From Diploscapter coronatus (lineage: Eukaryota; Nematoda; Chromadorea; Rhabditida; Rhabditidae): a stretch of DNA of 64,000 nucleotides. The notes below the pieces were generated by a model that did not search any database, was not told the origin of the DNA, and saw nothing but the letters and a program-made list of their open reading frames with translations. Location: the NCBI GenBank assembly GCA_964036155.1, contig OZ038422.1, forward strand, positions 57,807,201 to 57,871,200, written 5' to 3'. Each line of letters begins with the position of its first letter. Position 1 is the first letter of the stretch. Made by a program: the position numbers and the translations under genes. Positions 12,720 through 25,023 of this stretch are shown in pieces.

Positions 12720-14316
12720 CATTTCCACTTGATTAGAGTCGTATTTCTCTACTAATTCTTCCATTCGAATACATCTGCTTCAATTCAATTTCTACAGTTC
12801 GCTGCCTGCTGCTTTTTCTTCTATTTACATTGCATAGGATTAACTGTCCTTTCTTTAGAAGTTAGACCGTACACAAATTAATGCATTCATTAAAAAATCG
12901 AGCTGCGCACGTAATACTTTTGACAATTTTTGATTCTTGTGATTTTTTTCTCTAATGCTGAACTCAAAAATCAGTCTAGCGCGAATTTTGCTAAAGTTAG
13001 ATTCTGCCCATGAACTACTCATATATCTTTCTTACCAGTCCTAGGGAGGACGTTCGTCAGAAAACCCTTGCGACCTATCTCCGCATATTTTCTTCGCCTG
13101 ACGAAAGTGCTCCTTAGGTCTGTTTCTTACTCTATTTTAATCAAATCGGTACCAGGGAAAATCCGTATGGTATCTTTTCTTCTCTCTTCGAACATTATTT
13201 TTGCAAGGAGAGAACAGAGCCTGTATTTTTGACAGAAACTTGAAGGAGTCGAAAACCCGAGTTACTGCTTGCGTTTGTCTGCTAGCAACAAGCAGACGTT
13301 TTAGCCATTTTGCCAAAGATGATATCAATCTGAAGCTATAGCTCCGCATTACGTGCCTTCCTCGAGGAAGTTTCTTTTTCTCTCTTCATATCACACGCTA
13401 TCTAGTCTAGCGAAATAGAACGGTTATGGATAGTATGAAAACAAAGATACCATACGATTTTTCTGGGTACCGATGTGATTGAAAAAAACGGGGTAATTCC
13501 TCTGAAATTTGTTATTTTTTCATCGATGGGGATAGGAAATTTAAAAAAAAAAAATCATCATGAACTAAAATAGTGCTTTTGAACTCAGTTATTAATTCTG
13601 CGAACAGTGTAAATGAATAACTACTTCCAAATCACGAGATTCGAGAAGATAAGATCAGCCACTTTCCCTATTCTTTATCGATTCAAGAACTAAATTATGC
13701 AACGATATTTTGATGATCGTGATATTGCTCTAAACTAATGCGATATTAAGGAAGTGAATGGCAGATATTGTAGGAATAGCCCAATAGAAAAAATTAATAG
13801 TTTATAAGTTAAAACTAAAAACGTTCATCATCGTACAAAAATGAATTGTCGCAAGTTATCTTACGAAATTTGATTTAAGTTCGATTGTTAAGATATCAAA
13901 ACATATCTTGGATCAAAGTTCACAAACATAATTTTTTTTTATCATCAAGAAGTCAGTAGACGTAAATTTTTAAACCATCTTAATCTACTAGAATAAACAA
14001 ATTATGCGCGGTCATCATGCACCCATGTTCTTACTGCCTCTCTCAATTTCATTCCCTATCATCTCAGGTTCAGTGATAGACCTTTTCTTTTTCGCCTTCT
14101 CAAGCACCGCCCCTTCCTCTTCTCATTACCGACTGTCGAACTTTCGTTTTCAAGTCATTGACGCCTATCAAATTTCAATTCTATTCTTATCTCTCCATCG
14201 CCCAGATTGCTATAATTGACTATTTTCTGCTTGTCTAAACATTATTCCTATCCGTAAAGAATCAATACTGCTCGTAGCGTTGAGTGGATTACGATACTTT
14301 CCTTGCTTGTGTTCGG
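12720..14316. other. Upstream region of CLC copy 1
   Basis: 12720-12899 is unique to unit 1 and takes the place of 3.85 kb in unit 2. From 12,900 (GAGCTGCGCACG) the sequence matches unit 2 from 31,149, so both channel genes share about 1.4 kb of upstream DNA that presumably includes the promoter. No exon is supported; a hairpin lies at 13036-13122. Confidence 0.55.
13036..13122. other. Hairpin upstream of CLC copy 1
   Basis: A 25-nt arm (13036-13060) pairs with 13098-13122 at about 21 of 25 positions, leaving a loop of about 37 nt. The same hairpin occurs upstream of copy 2 (31286-31372). It could be a decayed palindromic element or a small-RNA precursor; nothing decides between these. Confidence 0.35.
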
Positions 14317-17300
14317 ATGTCGTCGGAGCGAATCGACGATTTAGAAAAGTCCGACTGCGGACTTCAACTGAAGTAAGTCGATACTTAATGAAGGGTAATG
14401 AGATAGAATAATGGGTTCATTTCGTGCAGAGTTTATATACTGATACGAGAGGTGATAATTGAGTAATGAAGATAGAAATGGAGAGGTGAATGGAAGAAAA
14501 CAGCCACTGCCTGCAAATACCTTCCGTTTCCTGTGTTGTCTTTGATCCCATGCACTCATATTTCAACTCTGATATTCTTACGTCATCAGATCATCGGTGT
14601 GTCATGAACCTCTCGAACATCTTTTCCATTTTTTCTAGATCTCTTAATTTTCTTCTCCTTGCATTCATTGGCTAAAAATTCCTCAGGCGAACGTTCTTGC
14701 ATAATTTCATCGATAGCCATTCAAAATGTGGCTATTGTAGGTCCAATCATATCGTTCTGTATAATGACTCATTTCCCTTCAGTCTACCAGACCGAAGGCC
14801 TTCAGCGAGCTCAGAGGCCCGCAGAAATGTGGACTTCGCCTCGACGGCCAACGTGAATGGCTCTGCAACTCTGGTTGATTTCGAAGATGCAAACGGACAA
14901 GCAGATAGGGCTGAGGATGGGGTAAGCGGAAAAACAGATCCGATAAAAGATAAAAGGGGAGGGACGTTACAACGTGAATGCATATAATATACAACATCGG
15001 AATCTGAATGAATGACTGAATAACTGGATGATTGTGAATTGGTTTGTAGGACGATAGCGAAGAAACGACATCTTTTCTGATGGACGAAGTTCCTTCTGGC
15101 AGGCCTATTAAAAAGGAGTCCAAAGCTCAGTTTGCACAACGTGAGTTGTATTTATCTTTTTTTGATAAAGTCGATATTTATTGTTCGTTTCGATTGATGA
15201 AGAAGCTATAATTTATATTAATTTACTTTCTAAATTTTCATATTCGGTGCTTTGTCGTGTGCTAGAGATGATATCTGAGCTTGAACTCTAACACCCCATT
15301 TTTCTAAAACGAACTCATCTCGCATTAGAGTGGACAAGACCACTCATTTTTGTGAATTTATAATTGATGAATATCAATTTTATGGTTTAAGCAAGTTCAT
15401 GTTTTCTGAACTCTGACACTGATGCTGCACAACTTTTCGCTATCTCATTTGACTTTTCTTCGATCGAATTCATTATTGACAATCTAAAATAACCTTAGTT
15501 TGATTTCCTGATGAAGATCGGCATCACTCCGGTGGTTAATGATAGGATCCGTTTCTAAGTTCCATAATCTATGAAACACCATGAGTTTTGCAATTCATTT
15601 CTCTTGCGTTGCTGCGCACTTCTAAATATGGCTACTAACCACTCTTCTGTCTTGTGATAGTCCTAGCTTTGCATTGATTTATTATCATTCATCAGAGATT
15701 CAGCCATCAATTTCCAAGTTCCCCAATTCTATTTCTGTCATTTTTCAGGTCTTAATCGTTCTTTCAATTCTTCCTCTGCTTTTTTTTCTCTCGATCAAGT
15801 GAAAGTGCCGTTGTGCTTTTGCGTGTGCTTCTTCGTTTTCACTGATTCATCTCCTTCAGCTTATACTTTTCAAAATTCTAAGTCTTCCTCTTTTCGTCCT
15901 AATATTCTCGTCCTTTTCGATGATCAATTCCTTGTCTTTCATTATTCATGCCCGAACATAGATATTCTCTGTCTGTTGTGCCGGAGAAGCAGTGTCAGAG
16001 TAGTTGTCATTCTGAGGGCGAGCATGATGGGCATATCAAGTGGAGCCTCATTGCAGGTCATGCCAGGAACTTGCTGCACTTCTTCGTGGAGGACTGGTTT
16101 CTATCCGCGATGCTCGGCATCCTCACTGCCATATTCTCCATCTGCATTGATGTCATGATCGAGTATTTGAATCATTGTGAGTTTCTTTTAAACTTTAATC
16201 TAAACAATGAGGAAACACATGGTGGTCAAAAGTTTAGATCGCTTAGATTTTTTCGAGTACTTAGAATTAGGGTAGAAGTGTCAATTCACAAAGATTTACA
16301 TTAATAATCTTTATCAAAAATAGAAATATTCAATGAAATCTTTACTTTCCTCAAATGATTTGGAACTCAATCAGAGCATTCACATGATTTTCATTTTGAA
16401 TCCCGAGAAATTGTGTGAACGAGATCTCTGTGCATTCTCTTCATTGTTTTCTCGAATTGCTGACCTCCAAATGGTTGTTTGAATGCCCTACGTATGAATG
16501 AGTCGTTCTTTCTTGCCTTGCCTTGTAAGGAATGATCGAATCAGACCCTATCCCCAAACGAACCAAACTGAATCAAATGTCGAATTGTCAAATTGCGTAT
16601 CTAATCACTGATATTTCACTCCTTCCAGGCAGCGGAAATAACATTACAAATCGATACGAAAACCGGGTTGATTGTCAAAGCGACCGACATTTTTTCCCGA
16701 ATCTTTTTCTTTCTCGTGGTCAAAGTTTCGACAAATTCAGTACATCTTTACGAAACCTCGGGCAGATGTGTTTCTATGTTGGCTTCAAAAGATTTTAGAC
16801 CAGATACCAATGCAAAAAGTACAATTTGTTTATGCAAAACACGCGCGAAAATGAGCAAAAACTACGATGAGAAACCGAAATTTAGAATTCGACTTGCATG
16901 AAAAAGTGATGAAAACATTCGAAAACATCGAAATCAGTGTTTTAGAATTAGAAGAAAGATTTCTGACGATTGAAAAATCCGTCTAGACCGAAATAAAATT
17001 ATAATTTTTGGGAAGGTCACCGTTTCCTTCTCGTGAAAATTCTATCTTCCATTTCAGATTTCAGTCTATATTATAAAAGTTTTCTTAATATGGAATGCAC
17101 GAGTTTATGATCTTTCCAAAATTCGCAGGAATAACGTTAAATAACAACAAAGTGGTATTTTCAGATCGAATGGCCCTGTACGAATATGCGAAACAACACA
17201 CAGACTATATGGCATTCGGCACATGGCTCGGCTATGTCACAATTCTCACGGGTCTCGCTAGCTTTATCTGCTTTGCTTTCGGAAGACAAGCCGTCGGTAA

Positions 17301-20300
17301 GTTTTGCTACAAATTAAGAAACCCAAAATATGTCAAATATCATGTGCAGATCAGTCTATTTAGCCTTCTCAGCTAAGTTTAGGATGATTAAAATATTAAC
17401 AATAATTTGCTTCTTGTCATCCATATTGATATTCAGGCTCTGGTATTCCCGAAGTCAAGGTCATCATTCACGGCTTTACACTTCACAACTACTTAACTTT
17501 GCGTACTTTAATTGTAAAAATGACCACTGTAACCATGGCTATTGGAGCCGGGATTCCAGTCGGAAAAGAAGGGTACTTTTTTAGATTTATTTTTCAACTA
17601 TAGTAAATTGAGTATAATTGTGTTCTCAATTGTCATATTCTAGTCCATTTGTGCATATCGGAGCAATAGTTGCAAACATTCTCTCTAAAGCCACGGCAAC
17701 TTGTCGATTCAACGCGTTCTTCTCGAACGAGGGCAGATCCATGGAAATGCTGAGCATTGGGTGCGCTGTCGGAATCGCCTGCACATTCTCGGCACCTGCT
17801 GGAGGTTAGATTCTGATTGAAGATCATCTGACGAAATGATATGTTTAATTTCGGATGATAAAGATGGTCAGAAATGATCAAATATCGAGAGTTTTGTTAA
17901 AAAACATTCACCCAATAATTGACGAATATATGATTTTCAGCCGTTCTGTACGGTATCGAGTCGACATCGAAGTACTTCGCAGTGAAGAACTATTGGAGGT
18001 CCTTCTTCGCAACCACTTGCTCGGCCATGATTTTCCGATTCGCAATGAACGCCATCGTCCCTCAACATATCGGTTAGCTTCAAGTGTTTCTTCAAAAATA
18101 TGACTCATTTTCAGCTGGCACAATAACTGCCTATTACCAGACGAATTTCCCGAATGAGGTGTTCGTTGTGGAAGAGATTCCGATTTTTATGGCTATGGGG
18201 TAATTTCTTCATTACCTTCCCAAAATGAATTTTTCTTTTTCAGAGTAATTTTCGGTCTGCTCGCTGCTGTGTTCATCTGGTTCCATCGCCAAGTCTCTCT
18301 CTTCAAGAAGAAGAACAAAGCCTACGTTGCCATCTTTGGAAAGAGGTAGGTTTTCTTCTTTAAAATTTAATTTAGAAAAAGAATCGCTAATTGAATTGAA
18401 TATCATCTTCTATGGTATTTATTCTTTCAACAAATATTATCACTAAGGTGCAAACTCGTGAAAACTAAAGCATAGTAGAATTGGATTTCTGTTGAAGATC
18501 GGCTTAATATTAAGATTATTCACTCCATTGCTCACAGAGGAGTGTACAGACCGAAACTCACAGATCTTGATGAAAGGTTCATAGAAAAAGGCGCCGGCTT
18601 TTCTAAGAAACAGTATGGGGAGGCAAGATAGGAAAAGAAAAAAGCCGGTGCCCTTTTCTAAGAGCCTGATGAAACTTACCAAACGGATTTTCGGCAACGG
18701 GGATTGCGATGGTGAAGTCAGAATCCATCAAATAAAGACCTGGAACAAGGGCATTCGCAGTCATTTTTCACTCGTATTTTGCGTAAGAAATGAGTAAATT
18801 CTTTTCTTAAAAGTGTATGTAAATTTGTGAATGCAAGTGAAGACTCGAGAGTTTTCGTCAATTTCCACTTCCATGTTCCTATTTGACTTGACCATCGTGA
18901 TCCCTGTCTTGAAACCGCCTGCTTGGTAAGTTTCATCAAGATCTGTAAGTTCCAATCTGAGCATCTCCTCTGTCAGTTGCAATTCGTTTAGTTTTTTTTT
19001 TATAAATTTATTCAATTTTGATGATAACAAATTCATTACAAAGTGCAGCGACACATTTTCTGAATTTGATCTCGAACTCGTTTGATCGCTTATCTCTGAG
19101 TTCCTCTTCTTCGTTCCGCAGTTCAAAAATGAAACGATTAAGGATGCAAAATACGCGGTGTGAAATGCGAGAGTTTTATGGCATTTTCATTCCCATTTCA
19201 ATTCCATCTGAAATTGTTCATCTACTATAAATTCGATGTAATGATTCTGATTCTCGCGGTCATTTCCTTCCTTATCAAAGTTCGTCTATTTTGAGACTCT
19301 CTTTCTGCTATGCTCTCACCTCTTCGCCGGAAGTCTGATGCCCTCTGCTTCTCTCTGCTCTCTTCAACTCTCCATTTTTGCATCTTACTCATGAAATTCT
19401 GTCAAATGATAGAGAAGAGAATGGATCGAGGTCGATAGAAATCATAAAAAAAAAAATATTCGCAATCAAGTGGAGAAGGTGAGAAACGATAGCATTGAAT
19501 TAGAATTCGAAGAATGAACAAATGATGAGAAGAAAGAGAGAACAACATCACTGATAGTGATGAATAAACATTGATTTAAAATTGACAAGGTAACATGGCT
19601 TTGATAAAAAATATCATGATTGGCTATTAGCGAAAGTATCGATAAAAATTCGAAATTAACTACAGAAAGTAGCGAGCAAAAGTTCGGAACTAAACATTAT
19701 TTATATATGCAGTGAAAAGTCACAATTTCATAACAGATCAAGATGAAAATTTATCAGACTTCTATCATCTAAATTCTTGATCAAATATGCTAAATTTCTT
19801 ACAAAGTTATCTATGCAAATAAGGGAATCTATAATTGCATAATCTCCTCATACTACCCCAAACTTAAGCCCGGCACTAATTCATTTCTAAGAATAAATAA
19901 ATAAAAATACTAGAAAAAAGATAGTGAAATATCGCCTTAGCTTTCCCAGAAACATTGATTTTTCAAGCCTCTGCTCACTTTTCTAAAATCTATCTCTCAT
20001 TTATCGTCCAGGAAATGGCAAAAATCTAACTCGCCATCCACTACATCACACTGCTATGAAGGGGGACAAGCTTTTTGCGTTATGTCCTGGTCAGTAGAAG
20101 TGAAAAAGCATTCGAAACGAGAAATTTCGAGAGGCTCAAAAAAGTAAAAGTTTCTGGGAAGGCTTCTATACCTTTAGACCTGTCGTGTTCACAATCCTAG
20201 TAGCAGCTTTTGTCGCGATGACGACTTTCCCCGATGGAATCGGAAAATTCTTCGCTGGACATGTAAATTCATTTGAAGAAGATGAAAATAATGTTGCATA

Positions 20301-23062
20301 TTGAGTTGACCTTCCGCGAGACCCTGTCCGACTTCATAGCGAACTGCACATTCGTGACTAACTCCTCGATGCGCTGCAGCGAGCACGTCATCAATCACTG
20401 GACCATGGGATTCAGCAATCCTCTCTATGCTCTCTTCATATACTTCCTTTTTTATGTAAGTTTTAGAAAAGTTGAAAGAAAATGATATTATTAAAAGACT
20501 TGTTCGAATTATTTTTCACTAATCAAAAATAAAATTCGGAATTTATCCTCATGAGGCAACCATGTAATATATCTTTTTATTTTTCTATATTCTATTTCAT
20601 GCCAACTTATCGAAATTTTGAAATGATTATGGTGAAAAAATGCACGATTGCCAAGAAAAATGGCATTTACACTAAAATTTACAATGAAGATCAGCTTGAT
20701 TTCAGTTCATAATGGTGGCAATTTGCATAACTCTGTACATCCCGAGCGGTATCTTCGTGCCTTGCTTCGTTATGGGTGCATCGGCTGGACGATTGATTGG
20801 AGAGGTTAATTTGATTTTATTTTTTTATTTTATAATATCTATTTTTCAGATACTAGCCCAGGTTTGGCCAGAAGGAATGCGAGGCTTGGACGGTCCTCAG
20901 ATCTACCCAGGTTTGTATGCAGTCGTCGGCGCAGCCGCATACACGGGCTCTGTCACTCACTCCCTCTCGATCGCACTGATTGTCTGTGAAACTACTGGAC
21001 AACTCTGTGCTCTGCTTCCTGTTTTGGTAAGATGATAGTTGATTTTTCCTACCAGAGATGTGCGTAAATTTCGTTTACACCTACGAAAGTTTTGGAGATA
21101 ATTTTCGTTCATGTTTACGTTTACAAAATTTTCAACTTCATTTACATACACTTCTGTTTCCTACTGCAAATAGTTGTATAGAAATGAGTACTATCCCTTG
21201 CATTCTGAGGAAAATAACCTAAGAAATAAGCACATACTTGGATTTATTCCTTCATGAAGATCAACCGTTTTCAGATAGCTCTGATGATCGCAAATGCAAT
21301 TTGCAGTTTCCTCCAACCTTCCATTTACGAAAGTACAATCAAGATCCAGAACTATCCCTACTTGGCTGACCTGCCTCCCAGTCGTATCTCGTAAGTGCTG
21401 AATTGAAAATTCATGAAGTTATTGAATTTTAGCGTCCATACCACTAAAGTCGATCAGATTATGTTGCGAGACGTCGTCTACATCACGAGGGATACTACAT
21501 ACAGAGAACTGAGGGAAATTCTCCTCGAAACTCCCCATTTGAGATCTTATCCATTCGTTGCTGATAGAAGTAAGATTCTTTTTAGATTTAGGAAAATATT
21601 GGTCTGAATTAGAATCAATGATATTGCTTGGCTCTGTGAGCCGAAAATATCTGCTGTATCTTTTGACTCGGAAACTCGGCCCCGAGCCCGGATTAAATGT
21701 GGCCAGAAGAAGATCGAAGACTGCCTCGGAAATCATGAATACAATCAACAATTTCAGGCAACTAGTATGAGAATTAACTGAATTAGGTAACCTATTTCAG
21801 AAGGAACTCTTCTATGAACGCCAATACTCTGTCGACAATGTTCAATCAAAACGAAATGCTCACAGACAGACACATCTCTGGAAATACCCTGCTTCCTCAG
21901 TCACCACTACACGATGAGCAGGTAATTCTGGTGATTATCCATACCATAATATTAGCAGACCCTCTACATAAGAGAAGAATGCTAGGAAAAAAATCCATAC
22001 CATAATATTTGAATTTTTTTTATCTTGAAGAAAATTTTCAGGGAGCCAACTCAGCTGTGGAGAATCTGTTGAGAACGCAGAGCTACGTACACGAGCCTGT
22101 CGTTGTATGCATTTGAACATTTATGGTCTTCTTTAAATTCAATAATTTAGCATTCTCTGGCCAAACGAGCAGAAATTCTGGCATCAAAGATCGATTTGGA
22201 TGATCTCGCAATCGACCCCGCTCCATTCCAACTCGTCAAGGGAACTTCTTTGTACAAGGTACTTCTAAGGTCTAATAAATCATTAGCTAATGCGAATTGT
22301 TGAGTATGGATTTTACTTAACCAAACATAATTTCAAATAAAAATAAATTGGTTTTCATCAGCTAAATTCAAAAAAGTGTCTTTCAGGTGCACACTCTGTT
22401 CTCTCTGTTGGCTCTGAATCACGCCTATGTGACTGACAGAGGTCGTCTGGTTGGTGTCGTCGCTCTCAAAGAGGTTTGTTAGTTTACTCCTCAAAGTTAC
22501 ACTTCATGCTTTATAGAAGTGATAATTAGTAAATGACGGAGTGTCTATTTCACACTATTCTTCAAATGTCATCATCTCGTTTATCGTTAACTATAGCACT
22601 CTGTCATTTACCAGTTGCATATAGAAGCGAAGTTCAGCCTATGAAAAATTGTAGTGAAACTATTTCTAAATTCGTACAAATTTTGAGCCAAAATAAAATG
22701 AATTTAATTTTTGACATAATTGAAAAAAACAACATTTGTTTGAGCTGCGAAGTTCCTTGGAAGGAGTCTATCTCCGTGGTGTGCAGTTGCCTCAGCACCG
22801 ATCCCTCTCTGTCAGCATGCGACTCTATTCTGGAGACGAAGAAGAAGGTATGTCTTATTTTCAAATTTATTTCCGCGCCTAGAATATTATCTTTATAAAG
22901 TTAATATGATTACGATATTTTCTGACGTAAATTACAATTTTAGGCACTCAAATTCCATTGGAATCAAATGGAAATGGGCCTCGAGTCAGAATCGAAGTTC
23001 CTTCTAACAATTCGATCAGGAATAGAGACAATGATACTACTACAAACGAGAAGTCTGACTGA
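14317..23062 (+). CDS. CLC-family voltage-gated chloride channel, copy 1
   Basis: Twenty-three exons give 887 residues with every phase agreeing: 14317-14372, 14783-14921, 15050-15140, 16057-16176, 17165-17296, 17437-17572, 17644-17804, 17941-18072, 18115-18199, 18244-18345, 20178-20262, 20306-20455, 20706-20804, 20850-21026, 21275-21390, 21433-21569, 21613-21757, 21801-21921, 22042-22104, 22151-22258, 22387-22473, 22745-22847, 22944-23062. CLC dimers conduct chloride across membranes. The three anion-path motifs are present: GSGIPE (residues 180-185), GKEGPFVH (222-229, gating Glu 224) and GIFVP (478-482). In [13 protein letters not shown] the position that is the proton glutamate in exchangers is Ser286, which points to a plasma-membrane channel like CLC-1/2/K and nematode CLH proteins. 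Two cytoplasmic CBS domains follow (about 594-690 and 750-850). The intron after exon 17 starts with GC. Intron 10 (1.8 kb) is filled with mobile DNA. An in-frame alternative start exists at 15948. Confidence 0.93.
18402..19050. repeat. Insertion in CLC copy 1 intron 10: inverted-repeat element with nested MITE
   Basis: Compared with copy 2, copy 1 carries about 600 extra bases here. Arms at about 18,527-18,735 (interrupted by the 91-bp MITE at 18576-18666) and 18,890-18,985 are inverted copies, sharing CAGATCTTGATGAAAC and neighbouring sequence. The right arm read on the minus strand is open and protein-like ([20 protein letters not shown]…), suggesting that the arms derive from a gene fragment. 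Exact ends are uncertain. Confidence 0.6.
18576..18666. mobile_element. hAT-like MITE, family G, copy in CLC-1 intron
   Basis: 91 bp with terminal inverted repeats (GGTTCATAGAAAAAGG / CCTTTTCTAAGAGCC) and a perfect 8-bp target duplication, TGATGAAA, at 18568-18575 and 18667-18674. Same family as 35612-35701 and 36720-36865. Confidence 0.85.
19930..20062 (-). mobile_element. tRNA-derived SINE, copy in CLC-1 intron 10
   Basis: On the minus strand the head reads GTGATGTAGTGGATGGCGAG, like a tRNA D-arm/A-box, followed by TTAGATTTTTG and a tail that matches the + strand element at 58766-58893 throughout. The orthologous copy in CLC-2 is at 37772-37905. Confidence 0.6.
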
Positions 23063-25023
23063 ACGCATACAGATTCAACACCTCAAAATATCGGTAATTT
23101 TTGATAGAATTTTGAATATTTCTTTGTTATTTCCTCTACTTTGTGCATCATGTAAATATCGATTGTCTTGATTTAGAATTGTCATTATTATTTTAAGTTT
23201 TCAAATTAAAATATTCAATTTAGAGATTGGGTTGAGTGAATTTCGCTTATTTCCAAACGAGTATTCTTAGTTTTTACAATTATTTGATTTGAGATATTGA
23301 AGTTATTTTCTACTTTATATATTTCACTACTTGCATAATACAGTAAGCTTATCATTTGAAACGGAGTCATCATTTTTCTTCCGGTTAGTTTCTCTGCAGT
23401 TTAGCTGCACAGATCTGTCGCCGACCGAGTGCTTATCGCAGTGTTTGTTTCTTATTTTCCCAGTAAATCGATGTTTCATCTACGGAAAATCTCTAACAAA
23501 TTCAACAGGTTCTTTTATTTACGATATTCCCGACTTGCTCCAATAATGCAAGGTTAACTTCATGGAAAGTTCGCATAGTTTTCTGAAAAAAGATAATAAA
23601 TGGAGAAGCAACTTCGTGAACCTTCCAAGAAGTAATATTTTATGCTTCGAATTGGGAGTACAGATAACTTCACTCATAAAATCTTCATCTAAACTTCGAT
23701 GAGAAAGTGCTCATTTCGATGTTTCAACCCGAAATCGAAAGTAGCAACTATCAAATGAGAAATCCAAAGAACTTCCATCGCATCAGTCAACTTCGTCTCG
23801 TCTCTGGTCCTAAACAATGTACCTACAGATTAAACCTATCGATGGCATTATTTTCGTTTGTTCTTGTTTATTCTAGCGATTTCCCCTGTTTGTGAGGTCT
23901 GCTCTTCAACCTAATAGAAATCAGAAAATGAAGTGAAATTTCACAAATCAAGGGTAAATTTGATCGTTTATCACTAACGAAGTAGCATAATACATCTGAA
24001 TATTAAAAGTGCATTACTCATAATTTCAATGCTTGAAATTGCCCTAAATGCTAGATAGCATGAAAGTGAAGATAACTAGAAATTTTCGATTTTTTAAAAC
24101 ATTTAAACGGTATTCCATTTTTATGCAACTTCGCTAGAGGTAAACCGTATGTAGAAACTTTCATAAAGTTTCCTGAATTGTATAAACTTTATTGCGAAAA
24201 TACATTCTTATGTACAAAACTATCAAATTGATAAAATAAACGATTACTTATTGAAGGATGAAAACGGGATTAAATTGAGCCGAACACCTCGTGTGAAAAT
24301 AGCCAGACTAAAACTAGCGATTGAGATCGAAATGCTGCTGAAAATGGAAACTGAAGCAGAAATAGATAACTGAAACGAAACGGAAATAGAAATGGAAAAG
24401 GATACCAAAATGATTGATAGCAGAGCTATTCTTAGAAAACTGAAAATGGTCATGATAAGGAAAAAGGAGAAGGTTTTTAAAGTGTCAGTAAAAGGTGTTT
24501 GTTTTCTGAAGTTCGGATTGATATCAAAAAGATCAAGATCAATGGCGGAATTAAACCGATTTGGGAAAAATTCAATGATAATTACCTAAGAAGAGGAAAA
24601 ATGAAAACGACACACAGTTCATGTGAAGAAAAAGTGAACAGACGAAAAATTAAAAATACATTAATGCACACAAAATGAGATGGTGAAAAAGTGAAGCAAG
24701 TGATCAGATAACATGAACCACAATAATTGATCAGTAATCATAACGGCACATCAAGATAAGAGGCTGGACAAAATTCCAGAGAAAATTTCGTTCAGGGGGA
24801 CTAATTAAAATTAAAAGGTTTTACTATCCAAAAGTGTTCCTCCTTCAATATTTTCAAATACTTGAACAAAATCTGATCCCGAATTTGATCTATTCAGTGC
24901 TTGAAAAGATTTGCGAAATTCTAACCAAATGCCACGACACGAAAAGGCACAAATTGAGTAAATATTTTCCTCGTAGATGAAATTTCTGAGCTAAAATCCC
25001 TGCTCCGATTCTGAGATAATAAT
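23063..25023. other. CLC-1 3' flank
   Basis: Non-coding sequence shared with 41270-43407 of unit 2 except for small indels and the element at 41493-41667. It should contain the 3' UTRs of the converging CLC and SLC17 genes. Open frames near 24,244-24,589 are purine/pyrimidine biased and are not called. Confidence 0.5.

Noticed and set aside
14697..15139. ORFs on both strands over CLC-1 exons 2-3 (and 32965-33359 in copy 2)
   Set aside because: Shadows of the real exons; they run on into introns.
15750..15800. TTTTTCAG acceptor in CLC-1 intron 3 that copy 2 has lost in a 37-bp deletion
   Set aside because: No exon is needed there; exon 3 joins exon 4 in phase, so the loss is simply intron drift.
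16632..16798. Possible exon after TTCCAG in CLC-1 intron 4
   Set aside because: Phase fits, but the product is unlike CLC, whereas exon 4 to exon 5 gives the expected helix sequence.
18761..19126. 121-codon minus-strand ORF in CLC-1 intron 10 as a real gene
   Set aside because: It spans the edge of an insertion absent from copy 2 and lies in an inverted-repeat arm; treated as a possible captured fragment.
19040..19260. Possible extra CLC exon ([14 protein letters not shown] and nearby frames)
   Set aside because: Exons 10 and 11 join directly in phase (AG|A) and complete the expected CLC sequence; this stretch has stops in the needed frame.
24244..24589. ORFs on both strands between CLC and SLC17 (also 42628-42973)
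   Set aside because: Biased composition (GAAAT-type repeats) gives Ser/Ile-rich products; no splice structure.
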